Source: Spirochaetota bacterium
GTDB lineage: Bacteria; Spirochaetota; Spirochaetia; Treponematales; UBA12059
Direction: 5' to 3'
Length of the DNA stretch: 64,000 nt
Assembly (NCBI GenBank): GCA_022703505.1
Contig: JAKLDN010000009.1
Coordinates: 149,567 to 213,566 of the forward strand
Shown piece by piece: positions 1-8,383 of the stretch. The notes below the pieces were generated by a model. It had not been told where the DNA came from, ran no database searches, and worked only from the letters and a program-made list of their open reading frames with translations. How positions within the stretch are numbered: the stretch's first letter is position 1; every line of letters begins with the position of its first letter. The position numbers and the translations under genes are program-made.

Positions 1-1382
1 GGCTCGCCCTTCTGGTCCTTGATCTTCCTCTTGATCTTGCGGCGGTAGATCTTGGCCAGGTCGTCGAAATCCGTGATGCGCTTGAGGAACTTGTTGTCCA
101 CGTACCGCATCTCCAGGACATCCCAGATGTGCTCGATCTCGGTCTCGAAGCTCTTCACCTGGACGTCGTAGGCCTTGCGCTCCTCCAGGAGCTGGGCGTT
201 GTCGTAGTACTGCAGGCGGATCTTGTAGCGCTCGTCGGGCAGGTGGGCGTAGTCGGTATCCTCGTACTCCCGGATGATGAGCTCCCGGGCGTTCTTGAGG
301 TTCTCGATGTACTGATAGCCCATCTTGGAGGTATCCAGGATGGAGGTCAGGGAGTTGACGGCGGTGTTGAAGCCGCGGTTCCGGATGTTCTCGATATCCA
401 CGATCTTTTTGAGGTTTTCGCGGATATTGAGCTGGTCGAAGGTGGTGGGATCGATTTCGGCCCGGAGGTTGTTGATCCGGTCCATCAGGTCCTTGGCTAT
501 GATGGTGTAGCGCTTGGACTTGGGATTGTCGACGTCGTCGTCCGTGTATTCCTTCACCTTCTTCATCTTCTCGAAGATGATCTCGGTGTCGGTGATCTCT
601 TCCTTCCCTTCCTCGACGAGCTGGTCCTTGAGCTTGTCGATTTCCTTGTCGATCTGGTCCAGGATGTGCTTGGCGATCAGGTCCTTGATGAGGTACTCGA
701 CCGTCACCTGGTAGTGGAAGATCGGGGAGATGAGCTCGGAGTCCAGGATGTTGACGGAAAGCTTGACGTCCGCCACGGTCTTGGGCTTGTAGATGTTGTC
801 CTTGAAGGAGCACTTCACCACGGAATAGGCGTTCTCGCCCCGGATGAAGGCGCCCACGTCGGTCTTCTGGCGCAGGAGGGAGTTGGTCAGGTTCTCCAGC
901 TCGTTCACGCCGCGCTGGATGTGGCCCTGCAGGTGGCCGTACATGTTGACGATGGACTTCTCGACCTCGCCGGTATTGAACTTGTCCGCTCCGCCCACCT
1001 GGTCCAGGAGTTCCGCGATCTCCTTGGGGGTGTACCGGGCCAGGGACTTCATCTCTTCCTTGTCGATGAAGTTCCGGACCTTCTTCACCATCTCGTCTTC
1101 CGTGGTGACGATATAGCGGTTGAACATGTTCTGGTAGTTCTGGTTGAAGTAGTTGTACAGCTTCTCCTTGACCCCGCCCATCACGTCCAGGCGCTCCAGG
1201 ACCTCCTTGGGAAGCCGGGCGCGGAGGTGGTGCATGACCTTGTTGGTCTCTTCCTCGAGGAGCTGGTTTACTTCCTTCTGCTGATCCCGGCCTTCCTGGG
1301 CCAGGGAGTTCCTGGATCCGACGGCGCTGGGCTTCTCGGGATGGAATACGTTCGGGCTTTTCGGCAGATCTATGGCACCCAT
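1..1382 (-). CDS. cfpA: Cytoplasmic filament protein CfpA (5' part; 3' end outside window)
   Basis: Reading the minus strand from the ATG at 1382 gives 460 uninterrupted residues that leave the window at base 1. The protein is highly charged and helical, begins [18 protein letters not shown], and has long Lys/Glu/Asp-rich stretches without signal peptide or membrane segment, as expected for a cytosolic filament-former. CfpA builds the ribbon-like filaments that run under the flagellar motors of treponemes and affect cell division and chromosome structure; it is known only from spirochaetes. An AAAGGAG ribosome site lies about 6 bases before the ATG. Identification rests on remembered family character and on the divergent VWA/pallilysin-like neighbours, which mirror the T. 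pallidum locus. The family is about 680 residues, so roughly one third is missing here. Confidence 0.78.
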   Translation of the reverse strand, partial: MGAIDLPKSPNVFHPEKPSAVGSRNSLAQEGRDQQKEVNQLLEEETNKVMHHLRARLPKEVLERLDVMGGVKEKLYNYFNQNYQNMFNRYIVTTEDEMVKKVRNFIDKEEMKSLARYTPKEIAELLDQVGGADKFNTGEVEKSIVNMYGHLQGHIQRGVNELENLTNSLLRQKTDVGAFIRGENAYSVVKCSFKDNIYKPKTVADVKLSVNILDSELISPIFHYQVTVEYLIKDLIAKHILDQIDKEIDKLKDQLVEEGKEEITDTEIIFEKMKKVKEYTDDDVDNPKSKRYTIIAKDLMDRINNLRAEIDPTTFDQLNIRENLKKIVDIENIRNRGFNTAVNSLTSILDTSKMGYQYIENLKNARELIIREYEDTDYAHLPDERYKIRLQYYDNAQLLEERKAYDVQVKSFETEIEHIWDVLEMRYVDNKFLKRITDFDDLAKIYRRKIKRKIKDQKGE

Positions 1383-1420
1383 GTCTAACTCCTTTATGCG
1401 GTGAATTCCGTTCTTACAAC

Positions 1421-1448
1421 ATAGTAGCCGATGATGGAAAAATGTAAA
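1421..1448 (-). promoter_or_regulatory. Candidate sigma-70 promoter of cfpA
   Basis: On the minus strand TTTACA (1443-1448) and TACTAT (1421-1426) are separated by 16 bases, about 40 bases upstream of the cfpA start codon. The surrounding sequence is AT-rich for this genome. Confidence 0.5.
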
Positions 1449-1617
1449 GCGGGATGGGGAAAAAAGTGTCCATCCCGATCGAATTTATATGGTAGAATCG
1501 CACTGGGTCGCCGGAGGGGTGGAAACGTGCCATTTTTTCCGTCGGACCTTGCATTTTCACCGGGTATCTCGGATGCTGATAGGAGCATTTATACAAGCCG
1601 TACGATTGGACAATCCG

Positions 1618-2493
1618 ATGAAACGATGTCGTCTGGCCCTGGTTTTAGCCTTGTTCGCCGCAGCGGCCGCGTTCCCGGGGGATGAGCGGACGCTTCCGGT
1701 GGATTTCATCTTCCTCGTGGACCGTTCCCTGTCCATGAAACCGGTCCTGGAGGAGGTCAAGCGGTACCTGGCGGGGGATGTCATAGGCCCCCTGGTGGTG
1801 CCCGGGGATTCCGTGACCCTCCTTGCCTTTTACGGCAAGGTGGAGCGGATTTGGCAGGGACGGATCGGGGTCGAGGCGGACAAGGCAGACCTGATCCGCT
1901 CGCTTCACCGGCTTGCCCCGGACGGCCGCTACACGGACATCGGCCGAGCGCTGGACTTCCTGGACCCCGTATTGACGGAACTGGACGCCGCGGATCGCCT
2001 GAAGTACATCCTGCTCCTCACGGACGAGCGGCAGGAAGCCCCGCCGGATTCCCGATACCAATCAGGGGACTACACGATCGCCCACCGCTATCTGACCTAC
2101 GTCAACCGCCGGGATTTCGGGCCTTTCCGGGCCATTACCATAGGTTTAGGGCTGGATGACCGTATCGCCGCGACCGCGGAGTCCCTGGCCTCCTTCCTCC
2201 GGAACCCTCCGGAGCGGACGGACCGGCCCCTTCCCGGTTCGCCGGAGTCCGGAGCCGCGGGTTCCGGACCCGGGCAAGGCGCCGCGGCCCCCGGTTCCGG
2301 GGCGGATCCCGACGCCTCCGGGGCTCCGGGCGCCGGTCCGGACGCCCGGAACGCCGCTTCGGCGGGCGGTATCCCCTGGATCCTGGCCGGACTGGGTGCC
2401 GGGGTTGCCGCGCTGGCGATCCTCGTTCTGGTCGTGCGGGCGCGGGCGGGCAAGGAAGAACGCAAGAAAAAGCCCGAGGAACCGGGGGCATGA
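1618..2493 (+). CDS. Membrane-anchored VWA-domain protein (Tp0750-like position)
   Basis: The 291-residue protein has a signal peptide (about 1-20), a von Willebrand A domain (about 28-190), a Gly/Ala/Pro-rich linker, one C-terminal membrane segment (about 255-277) and a basic tail. The metal-binding MIDAS motif is intact: D35-R-S37-L-S39, a later Thr in GRYTDIG and an Asp in LLLTDE. The fold normally binds protein ligands through Mg. I chose the ATG at 1618 because the signal peptide starts there; the frame is open upstream to 1489 but that extension is not signal-like. It overlaps the next gene by ATGA. In T. pallidum a VWA protein (Tp0750) is paired with the adhesin/protease Tp0751, and a pallilysin-like gene follows here two genes on. 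Ligand and true function are unknown. Confidence 0.8.
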   Translation: MKRCRLALVLALFAAAAAFPGDERTLPVDFIFLVDRSLSMKPVLEEVKRYLAGDVIGPLVVPGDSVTLLAFYGKVERIWQGRIGVEADKADLIRSLHRLAPDGRYTDIGRALDFLDPVLTELDAADRLKYILLLTDERQEAPPDSRYQSGDYTIAHRYLTYVNRRDFGPFRAITIGLGLDDRIAATAESLASFLRNPPERTDRPLPGSPESGAAGSGPGQGAAAPGSGADPDASGAPGAGPDARNAASAGGIPWILAGLGAGVAALAILVLVVRARAGKEERKKKPEEPGA

Positions 2494-3467
2494 AGCTCGA
2501 CGACCTGGCCTCCCTGCTTCGGACGGGGGATTCCTACATCCTGACGTCCCACGAATCCCCCGACGGGGACGGGCTGGGCGCGATGTACGCCCTCTGCAGG
2601 GCCCTGGAAAAACTCGGCAAGAAGGCCGCGGCCCTGCTCTCGGAACCCCTGCCCCCGAAATACAGGTTCCTGGACGAGCGGGGAGTGTTCCGGGTGGCCG
2701 AGACGCCTCCTGCGGCGGACCTGGACCCGGCTTCCAGCCTACTTCTTATCCTGGACACGAACGACGCGCATTACGCCGGCCGCATCGCGGATACCCTCCT
2801 GGACGTCGTCCGCGGCCACGTCCTGATCGACCACCACGAATCCCGGGGCCTGGACTCCTCGGGGCACTTCCTGGACTCCGACGCATCCTCCACCTGCGAG
2901 ATCACCTTCGGGCTGATCCGCAAGCTTGGGGTTTCCCTGGACCCGGACATGGCCGTGGCCCTGTTCACGGGCATCGTGTACGATACCGGTTCCTTCGGCT
3001 ATCCCAAGACCGGAGAGAACACCTTCGCCTGCGCCCTGGAACTGGTCCGGGCCGGGGTGAAGCCCTATTCGGTGCACAACCTGCTGTACGAAAGCTCCTC
3101 CGTCGCCTCCCTGCTCCTGCGCAAGCTGGTCCTTTCGACCCTGGAGCTCCATGCGGACAACCGAATCGCCGTCCAGATCATGCGGGCAGTCCATCTGGAC
3201 GACTCCGGGGCGGTCTACGAGGACTCCGAGGACCTGATCAACGTCCCCCTCCGGAGCGAGACCGTCCAGGTTTCCGTGTTCTTCAAGGAGAACAAGACCG
3301 GAATCCTGCGGTGTTCCCTGCGATCCAAGGGATCCGTGAACGTGGCCCACATAGCCCAGGGCTTCGGGGGAGGCGGCCACCGCACCGCCGCGGGGTTCAA
3401 ATGCTCCCTTCCCCTTGAACAGGCCCGGAAATCCGTGCTAGACAAGCTTCAGGATGCTCTTCCCTAG
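2490..3467 (+). CDS. DHH/DHHA1 phosphoesterase (NrnA-type nanoRNase / pAp phosphatase)
   Basis: The 325-residue protein has the DHH domain followed by DHHA1. Visible motifs are H21..PDGDG (metal-binding Asp residues), LDTND, the eponymous IDHHES, VYDTGSF and the C-terminal GFGGGGHRTAAGF that binds the substrate tail. NrnA enzymes degrade 2-5 nt RNA or DNA to mononucleotides and dephosphorylate 3'-phosphoadenosine 5'-phosphate, using Mn. The length matches the family. The start codon overlaps the stop of the VWA gene (ATGA), so the two are translationally coupled, and the next gene starts 15 bases after the stop. This looks like a housekeeping enzyme embedded in a surface-protein operon. Which of the two substrates it prefers cannot be read from sequence. 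Confidence 0.88.
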   Translation: MKLDDLASLLRTGDSYILTSHESPDGDGLGAMYALCRALEKLGKKAAALLSEPLPPKYRFLDERGVFRVAETPPAADLDPASSLLLILDTNDAHYAGRIADTLLDVVRGHVLIDHHESRGLDSSGHFLDSDASSTCEITFGLIRKLGVSLDPDMAVALFTGIVYDTGSFGYPKTGENTFACALELVRAGVKPYSVHNLLYESSSVASLLLRKLVLSTLELHADNRIAVQIMRAVHLDDSGAVYEDSEDLINVPLRSETVQVSVFFKENKTGILRCSLRSKGSVNVAHIAQGFGGGGHRTAAGFKCSLPLEQARKSVLDKLQDALP

Positions 3468-3482
3468 GAAACCGAAGGCCGG

Positions 3483-5009
3483 ATGAAGCGAGCCACCCAG
3501 ATACTCTTCCTTCTCTGTTCGATAGCCGCGGCGGGGTATATCGTCTTCCTGGCCGTCGACGCCCGGAGCAGCCGATCCCAGCGGGACGACAAGCCGATGC
3601 TCGCCCGGAGCGTGGCCGCGGAGCCCCGCACCGAGGAGGGAGGGGCCGAAGGCGCTTCGGAGGAGCGGGCCCGGACGGTCAGCGAGATCCCGACAGCCTC
3701 CAACGAGATCCTGTTGGACGTCTATTCCTTCAACCTGGATTCCGACCAGGAGGACGAGCAGATCCTGGTGGTCCGACGCACCGACGATCCCTCGGGCCTG
3801 CTCCGGCTGATCGTCGCGGACTATCTGCCCGGCGGCCGTTCCTGGGTACGGGCCTGGGAGGGTTCCACCGCGGTCACCAAGGTTAGGACCCTCCAGATCC
3901 TCGTCAAGGACGTGGTGGGGGACCACATCCCCAACATCATCGCCGTGGGCATGAACGACCGGGGAGAGCAGGCCGTCTCGATCTTCTGGCGGACCCCGCC
4001 CTCCCGGGAATACCGATCCCCCCTCTTCTACACCAAGATCTGCGAGGTTTCCGGGGATTCCGTGACCATCGAGGAAACGGAGCGTCCGGAAAGCTACAAG
4101 CTCGGACAGACGAACGCGGAAACCTGGCCCGTCACGGTCCACCACCGGGATCCGGAATCCGAGAATTTCCTGGACCAAATCCGGGAAACCTGGGAATGGA
4201 ACTTCACCCGGAAAGCCTACGAGCGGGTCCTGGTGGAGCGGATCCCGGGCGCCCAGATCGAACGACAGCTGGTCACCCGGATCCTGGACGGCACCGTGGA
4301 GACCTTCCAGCGGTACCTGGAGGGCATCTGGTACCGGGCTTCCGCGGATCCCCGGGCTCCGGGTTCCCAGTTCGTCATCTTCGACCCCCGGGAGAAGACC
4401 CTCTCGTTCTTCAGCGACAATGTGATGGAACCCTACCAGTGGGAGGACAGCCACCCCACCCGCTACGGGATCTTCATCGGAAGCCGGAGCTCCGCGGTCA
4501 AGACCCTGCGTCGGCTGATCGACGTGGAGCTCACGGGCCATGAAGCCGTTTCCCTCAGGATTTTCCAGGACATCCGCCTCAAGGCGGACGTGACGGAGCA
4601 ATGGAACGGGACCTACCGGAAGATGAATTCCGAGCTGGCCTCCTCCTTCCGCAAGGTGACCCCCGTAACCCAGCCCCGCTCCGCCCCCCTTTCGGGTAGG
4701 TACCGGGGCCTGGACGGCTCCACCCTGTCCTTCGACCCGCCCCGGTTCACGGCAGCCCGGGACGGCCGCTCCGAGGCCGGGGGGTTCTCGGTCTTCACCC
4801 TCAAGGGCGCGGAAATCCTGGAGATGAAGTACCTGACCGAGACGGGCGTCGTCGGCAAGAGAGTCTCCTACCGGGTAGACCGATCCCAGCGGAAGGAGAA
4901 CGGGGAAACCGTGGAGATCCTGAACCTGACACCCGTGCGGGTGGCCATCGACGGGATCGAATTCGTGGAAGGGTCCCCCCTGATCCTCGAGCGCCTTCCG
5001 AATCCCTGA
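3483..5009 (+). CDS. Pallilysin-related (Tp0751-like) envelope protein, candidate
   Basis: The 508-residue protein has an N-terminal membrane segment or uncleaved signal (about 7-24), a low-complexity Ser/Glu/Arg stretch (25-70) and a long beta-rich remainder ending in a small barrel-like region (about 395-508) beginning SGRYRGLDGSTLSF. I see no standard catalytic motif. The only near match to a zinc HEXXH site is H353-E-A-V-S, which lacks the second histidine, so metalloprotease activity is unlikely. The family call comes mainly from context: it follows a VWA gene and sits beside cfpA, as Tp0751 does in T. pallidum, where the protein binds laminin and fibrinogen. It could equally be an unrelated spirochaete-specific surface protein. 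It converges on the SPOR-domain gene with a 2-base gap. Confidence 0.45.
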   Translation: MKRATQILFLLCSIAAAGYIVFLAVDARSSRSQRDDKPMLARSVAAEPRTEEGGAEGASEERARTVSEIPTASNEILLDVYSFNLDSDQEDEQILVVRRTDDPSGLLRLIVADYLPGGRSWVRAWEGSTAVTKVRTLQILVKDVVGDHIPNIIAVGMNDRGEQAVSIFWRTPPSREYRSPLFYTKICEVSGDSVTIEETERPESYKLGQTNAETWPVTVHHRDPESENFLDQIRETWEWNFTRKAYERVLVERIPGAQIERQLVTRILDGTVETFQRYLEGIWYRASADPRAPGSQFVIFDPREKTLSFFSDNVMEPYQWEDSHPTRYGIFIGSRSSAVKTLRRLIDVELTGHEAVSLRIFQDIRLKADVTEQWNGTYRKMNSELASSFRKVTPVTQPRSAPLSGRYRGLDGSTLSFDPPRFTAARDGRSEAGGFSVFTLKGAEILEMKYLTETGVVGKRVSYRVDRSQRKENGETVEILNLTPVRVAIDGIEFVEGSPLILERLPNP

Positions 5010-5011
5010 AC

Positions 5012-6178
5012 TTAGAAGACCGGATACGCCTCGTAGCCCGCGTCCTTCAGACGCAGGAGGGTCGCCTGGGAATCCGCTCCCGCGGGCACCAGGACGACCC
5101 AGAGGGGCTTGCCTCCCCGCTCCCTCCGCTCGACGACCGCGGCGAAACCCTTGCCCGAAAGTTCCTTGACCAGGGCGTCGGCGTTCCGTTCCTCGGAGAA
5201 CGCTCCCGTCTGGAACGACGCGATCCGGGACGAATCCGAGTGCCGGACGGCGGCCGGGCCGGGGTCGGACGCGGCGGCGGGGGATGAAGCCGGAGCGGGG
5301 GGCAAGACCTTAGCGGGAGCCGATCCCGTCGCCGCGGGCGGGGCCGCGGCGGGACTGCCCGGGGCCGGAGCCTCGGAAGGCCGGGCTCCGCCGCCCGCGG
5401 GGGTCAGGAGCCAATGGGAGGCAGGGGGAACGGCTCCGCTCTCGACCATGACGGCTTCCGGAGTGCCGGGGAATTCCCTGCGGATCCGCGCGGCGGCCTC
5501 TCCCCGGGAGGGCCCCTCCGAGGCGGCCCACAGGAGGGTCAGGGCGGACAGCAAGGTTTCGCGGTCCGGGGGCGAGGCTGCGGCCCGGGCGGCCAGGGTT
5601 CGGGCCTCCGCGGCGGATCCTTCGATCAACCGCGCCCAGCCCTCCAGGACGGTGGAACGGGTCCGGACCGCCGCCTCCGGCGAGGCGGCCCCCAGGACCC
5701 GGAGGATGGACAGGGCCTTCTCCGTCTCCCCCGCGGCCAGCCAGGCCCGGGCCGCCCACAAGAGGCTTTCCGTATCCCGCTGCCCGGGGGCCGCGAAGGC
5801 GGCCTCCTCGTACCGGGCCGCCGCTTCCTCCCAGCGGCCCGCGAGCTCCAGGACCGCGGCCCAACGCAGGAACAGGGCCCGGCGCTCCGGCCCCTCCTTC
5901 ACCTTGGGCAGGAACTCCTCCAGCAGGGCCAGAAGCTCGGTAAGCCCGGAGGCCCGGTCGGCGGCCGCGGCGAGGCGCGCGGGAAAATCCTGGAGGGATG
6001 TCTGGCCGGCGAGCTCGGCGCGGAGCGAGCCGGGCTGCTGCGCGACCGCCCCGGGCACCGCATGGAAGGCAGCGGCCAGGGCGAGGATGAGGGCGGCGGC
6101 GGAAGGAACCACGGGGCCCCGGCGACGCCCCTGGACGGCTCGATCCGAATATACCCGGGCAACCGCGTCCGGGATCAC
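5012..6178 (-). CDS. SPOR-domain protein with TPR-like repeats
   Basis: A GTG at 6178 that overlaps the stop of the upstream gene (GTGA) gives a 388-residue protein with a basic N-terminus and a hydrophobic signal/anchor (about 26-46). Alpha-helical repeats rich in Ala and Glu resembling TPRs follow (about 65-255), then an Ala/Pro/Ser linker (about 260-310). The C-terminal SPOR domain is about 315-388, starting RIASFQTGAFSEERNAD. SPOR domains bind denuded peptidoglycan glycan strands, mostly at division sites. The combination suggests a periplasmic scaffold for envelope or division enzymes. The frame is open further upstream but that part overlaps the LapA gene and is not protein-like. No enzyme motif is present. 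Confidence 0.75.
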   Translation of the reverse strand: MIPDAVARVYSDRAVQGRRRGPVVPSAAALILALAAAFHAVPGAVAQQPGSLRAELAGQTSLQDFPARLAAAADRASGLTELLALLEEFLPKVKEGPERRALFLRWAAVLELAGRWEEAAARYEEAAFAAPGQRDTESLLWAARAWLAAGETEKALSILRVLGAASPEAAVRTRSTVLEGWARLIEGSAAEARTLAARAAASPPDRETLLSALTLLWAASEGPSRGEAAARIRREFPGTPEAVMVESGAVPPASHWLLTPAGGGARPSEAPAPGSPAAAPPAATGSAPAKVLPPAPASSPAAASDPGPAAVRHSDSSRIASFQTGAFSEERNADALVKELSGKGFAAVVERRERGGKPLWVVLVPAGADSQATLLRLKDAGYEAYPVF

Positions 6179-6480
6179 GGAACCCCCGCGCCTCCGTCCG
6201 GGAACCGTTCGTCCCGGGGAGCCTCCCCGCCCGCGGTACCGGCCTTGCCCCTGCGCCCCCGCGGGGTCTTGGGTACGACCGAGCGGTTCCGTCGGCGCAG
6301 GGCGAAGGGAAGGGCGGCGACCAGACCCAGGGCGAAGGAGGAGAGGATGGTGACCACCACCGGGACATCCTCCAAGGTATGGAAGACGAAGGAGACATTG
6401 CATCGGTTCTCGATGTTGAATCCGATGAAGACCACGAGAAGGACGATGACTACGGCCAGGAAAAAGAGGCGGAAGGGCAT
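6175..6480 (-). CDS. LapA-domain small inner-membrane protein
   Basis: The 101-residue protein has two membrane segments (about 5-22 and 42-62) joined by a short loop with NIENRCNVSFVFHTLEDVP, then a basic, Gly/Arg-rich cytoplasmic tail. The two-helix hairpin plus charged tail matches the LapA/YciS family, which in E. coli takes part in lipopolysaccharide assembly control with LapB; in other phyla the role is unknown. The start codon overlaps the miaB stop (ATGA), and its stop overlaps the SPOR gene start, so miaB, this gene and the SPOR gene form one operon. Assignment is by topology and motif feel rather than strong identity. Confidence 0.68.
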   Translation of the reverse strand: MPFRLFFLAVVIVLLVVFIGFNIENRCNVSFVFHTLEDVPVVVTILSSFALGLVAALPFALRRRNRSVVPKTPRGRRGKAGTAGGEAPRDERFPDGGAGVP

Positions 6481-7802
6481 CAGGGTACCTCCTTGGCGCG
6501 GAACGTGTTCCCCTGGATAGATTCTAGCAGAACCCGGGCGAAGGTGCCCACCCTTTCGGGACTGCCCGGGAACACGACCATCATGTCCCCCGCGGACCGT
6601 CCGAGTAGCTCGGTCCTGCGCTTGCGGGACACGGACTCCACCAGGACTTCCGTGACGGAACCCAGGCGCTCCTCCATCCGGGACCGGGTCAGGTCCTTCT
6701 GCAGGGCGATGACCCGGGCCAGACGGGCCTTCTTCACCCGGTCCGGGACCCGGTTTTCCATGCGGGCGGCGGGGGTTCCCTCCCGGGGATTGAAGTGGTA
6801 CATGAAGGAATAGGAGTATCCCACCTTCCGCATCACCGTCAGGGTCGCCTCCAGGTCCTCCTCCGTCTCCCCCGGGAACCCTACGAGGATGTCCGTGGAC
6901 AGACTTATGTCCGGCATCCGGGACCGTATCCGGTCGACCAGGGCCAGGTAGGAAGCGGCCGTATACCGGCGGTTCATGGCGGCAAGGATGGAATCCGAGC
7001 CGTGCTGGAGGCAGAGGTGGATGTGACGGCAGTACCGTTCGTCCGCGGTCATGGCGTCCAGGGCCTCGTCGGAGAGGTCCTTAGGGTGGCTGGACAAGAA
7101 CCGGATCCAGCGGATCCCCCCGCGGCCGCGCTCCGAGAGCCGGGCGGAGATTCCCCGCAGGAGGCCCGGAAAATCGAGGGCACCGCCCTCCCCGTCCGTC
7201 CATTTGTAGGAATTCACGTTCTGCCCCAGGAGGGTGATCTCCCGGATGCCGGAGTCCTCCAGGCGGTCGATCTCAGCCAGGATCTCCCCGGGCGGCCGGG
7301 ACACCTCCCGGCCCCGCACGTAGGGAACGATGCAGTAGCTGCAGAAATTGTCGCAGCCGTGCATGATGGGCACGAAGGCCCGGAAGTCACCGGGGGTCCC
7401 GTGATCGGGGGCGAAGGAAAAGGCCGGGATCTCCGGCACGTCCTCGAGCCGTCCGCCCGAGCCCGCGGCGTCGATGAGGTCCGAAAAGGCCTGTTTCTGG
7501 AAGTTGCCGATTACGTAGTCGACGGCGGGCTGGGCGGTCCGCATCTCCTCCCGGAGGCGCTCCGCCATGCAGCCCGTGACGACCAGGGTGAAGGGACGTG
7601 TCCGTTTCCGGGCGGCATGATGGGCTATACGGCCCCAGGCCCGGTCCTCGGCGGTGATCCGGACGGAGCAGGTGTTGATGAGGACCAGGTCCGACTCGTC
7701 CTCCTCCCCCGGAGCCCACCCGCGCTCGCGGAAGAGGTTCTCCAGGGCGGAGGACTCGGCCTTGTTCATCTGGCAGCCGTAGGTTTCGATGTAGTACTTC
7801 AT
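6480..7802 (-). CDS. miaB: tRNA (N6-isopentenyl adenosine(37)-C2)-methylthiotransferase MiaB
   Basis: The 440-residue protein has the full methylthiotransferase layout. The N-terminal UPF0004 domain carries cluster ligands C10 (GCQMN), C45 (NTCSV) and C78 (GCMAE). The radical SAM domain carries C150-x3-C154-x2-C157, and a C-terminal TRAM domain runs from about 370 to 435. MiaB inserts a methylthio group at C2 of i6A37 in tRNAs reading UNN codons, using two 4Fe-4S clusters and S-adenosylmethionine. The sequence FVPIMHGCDNFCSYCIVPYV is diagnostic of MiaB over MtaB or RimO. It heads the operon with the LapA and SPOR genes. A small membrane-protein gene ends 37 bases upstream. Confidence 0.95.
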   Translation of the reverse strand: MKYYIETYGCQMNKAESSALENLFRERGWAPGEEDESDLVLINTCSVRITAEDRAWGRIAHHAARKRTRPFTLVVTGCMAERLREEMRTAQPAVDYVIGNFQKQAFSDLIDAAGSGGRLEDVPEIPAFSFAPDHGTPGDFRAFVPIMHGCDNFCSYCIVPYVRGREVSRPPGEILAEIDRLEDSGIREITLLGQNVNSYKWTDGEGGALDFPGLLRGISARLSERGRGGIRWIRFLSSHPKDLSDEALDAMTADERYCRHIHLCLQHGSDSILAAMNRRYTAASYLALVDRIRSRMPDISLSTDILVGFPGETEEDLEATLTVMRKVGYSYSFMYHFNPREGTPAARMENRVPDRVKKARLARVIALQKDLTRSRMEERLGSVTEVLVESVSRKRRTELLGRSAGDMMVVFPGSPERVGTFARVLLESIQGNTFRAKEVP

Positions 7803-7839
7803 GGGGAGTCGGGTTTCCTACGGCGGCCGCTCAGGCCCG

Positions 7840-8196
7840 TCAAGACCGGGACTTGAGTCCCCTCAGGAATTTGTACAGGTTGAAGAGGCCGAAGCCCACC
7901 AGGGCCAGACCGCCGACCCCGAACAGGAAGGAGCTGAGCCCGGGAAGGATCAGGGAGGCCAGACCGGCTCCGCCGGCGGCCATGAGTACGACACCGGTGG
8001 TCCGGTCGGTCCGATTCCGGCCGACGAGTCCGAGGATGCCCAGGACCACGAGAACGCCGCCCAGGGCGGCCCCCACGAAGGGAATGCGCAAAAGTCCGTT
8101 CACGACCCACAGGCCCAGACCCGCCCCGGTCGAGATGACTCCCCGGGTGCCCTGGTTCCGGAGTTCCGTGGGGTCCGCGGGATACTGATCGCTCAT
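7840..8196 (-). CDS. Small hydrophobic membrane protein, uncharacterised
   Basis: The ATG at 8196 is preceded by a strong GGAGGAG and gives 118 residues. After a polar N-terminus (about 1-22) come three or four hydrophobic, Gly/Ala/Leu-rich segments (about 23-45, 49-65, 72-95 and 96-112) and a basic C-terminal end, KFLRGLKSRS. I recognise no family with confidence. The glycine-rich repeated hairpin character suggests a small membrane protein that oligomerises. An upstream frame extension would add only a run of arginines and is rejected. A good promoter lies at 8286-8314, so it is probably transcribed separately from the purine genes upstream and may read into miaB. Confidence 0.7.
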   Translation of the reverse strand: MSDQYPADPTELRNQGTRGVISTGAGLGLWVVNGLLRIPFVGAALGGVLVVLGILGLVGRNRTDRTTGVVLMAAGGAGLASLILPGLSSFLFGVGGLALVGFGLFNLYKFLRGLKSRS

Positions 8197-8285
8197 CTTC
8201 TTTCTCCTCCTTCGCCGCCGGCGGACGGCGGCCGTCACCCCGATGGCGTGGCGTACCGAGGCGTCTTCCGGCTCGACATGAGATT

Positions 8286-8314
8286 AAGATATCGAAACGG
8301 ACCGGCGGGGTAAA
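8286..8314 (-). promoter_or_regulatory. Candidate promoter of the small membrane protein gene
   Basis: On the minus strand TTTACC (8309-8314) and TATCTT (8286-8291) are 17 bases apart, about 90 bases before the start codon at 8196, inside a short AT-rich patch. The 187-base gap 8197-8383 holds nothing else that I can identify. Confidence 0.45.
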
Positions 8315-8383
8315 GCCTTCCGGACCCGCGGGGACGCAAAAACGCGGGGCTGTCCGATACGTGACCGACCATTGCACACCCCG

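Noticed and set aside
129..1388. 419-codon plus-strand open frame opposite cfpA
   Set aside because: Its protein is a monotonous Leu/Val/Asp/Gly mixture with no domain, as expected from the antisense of a Lys/Glu-rich coiled-coil gene. The minus frame has a ribosome site, promoter and family match.
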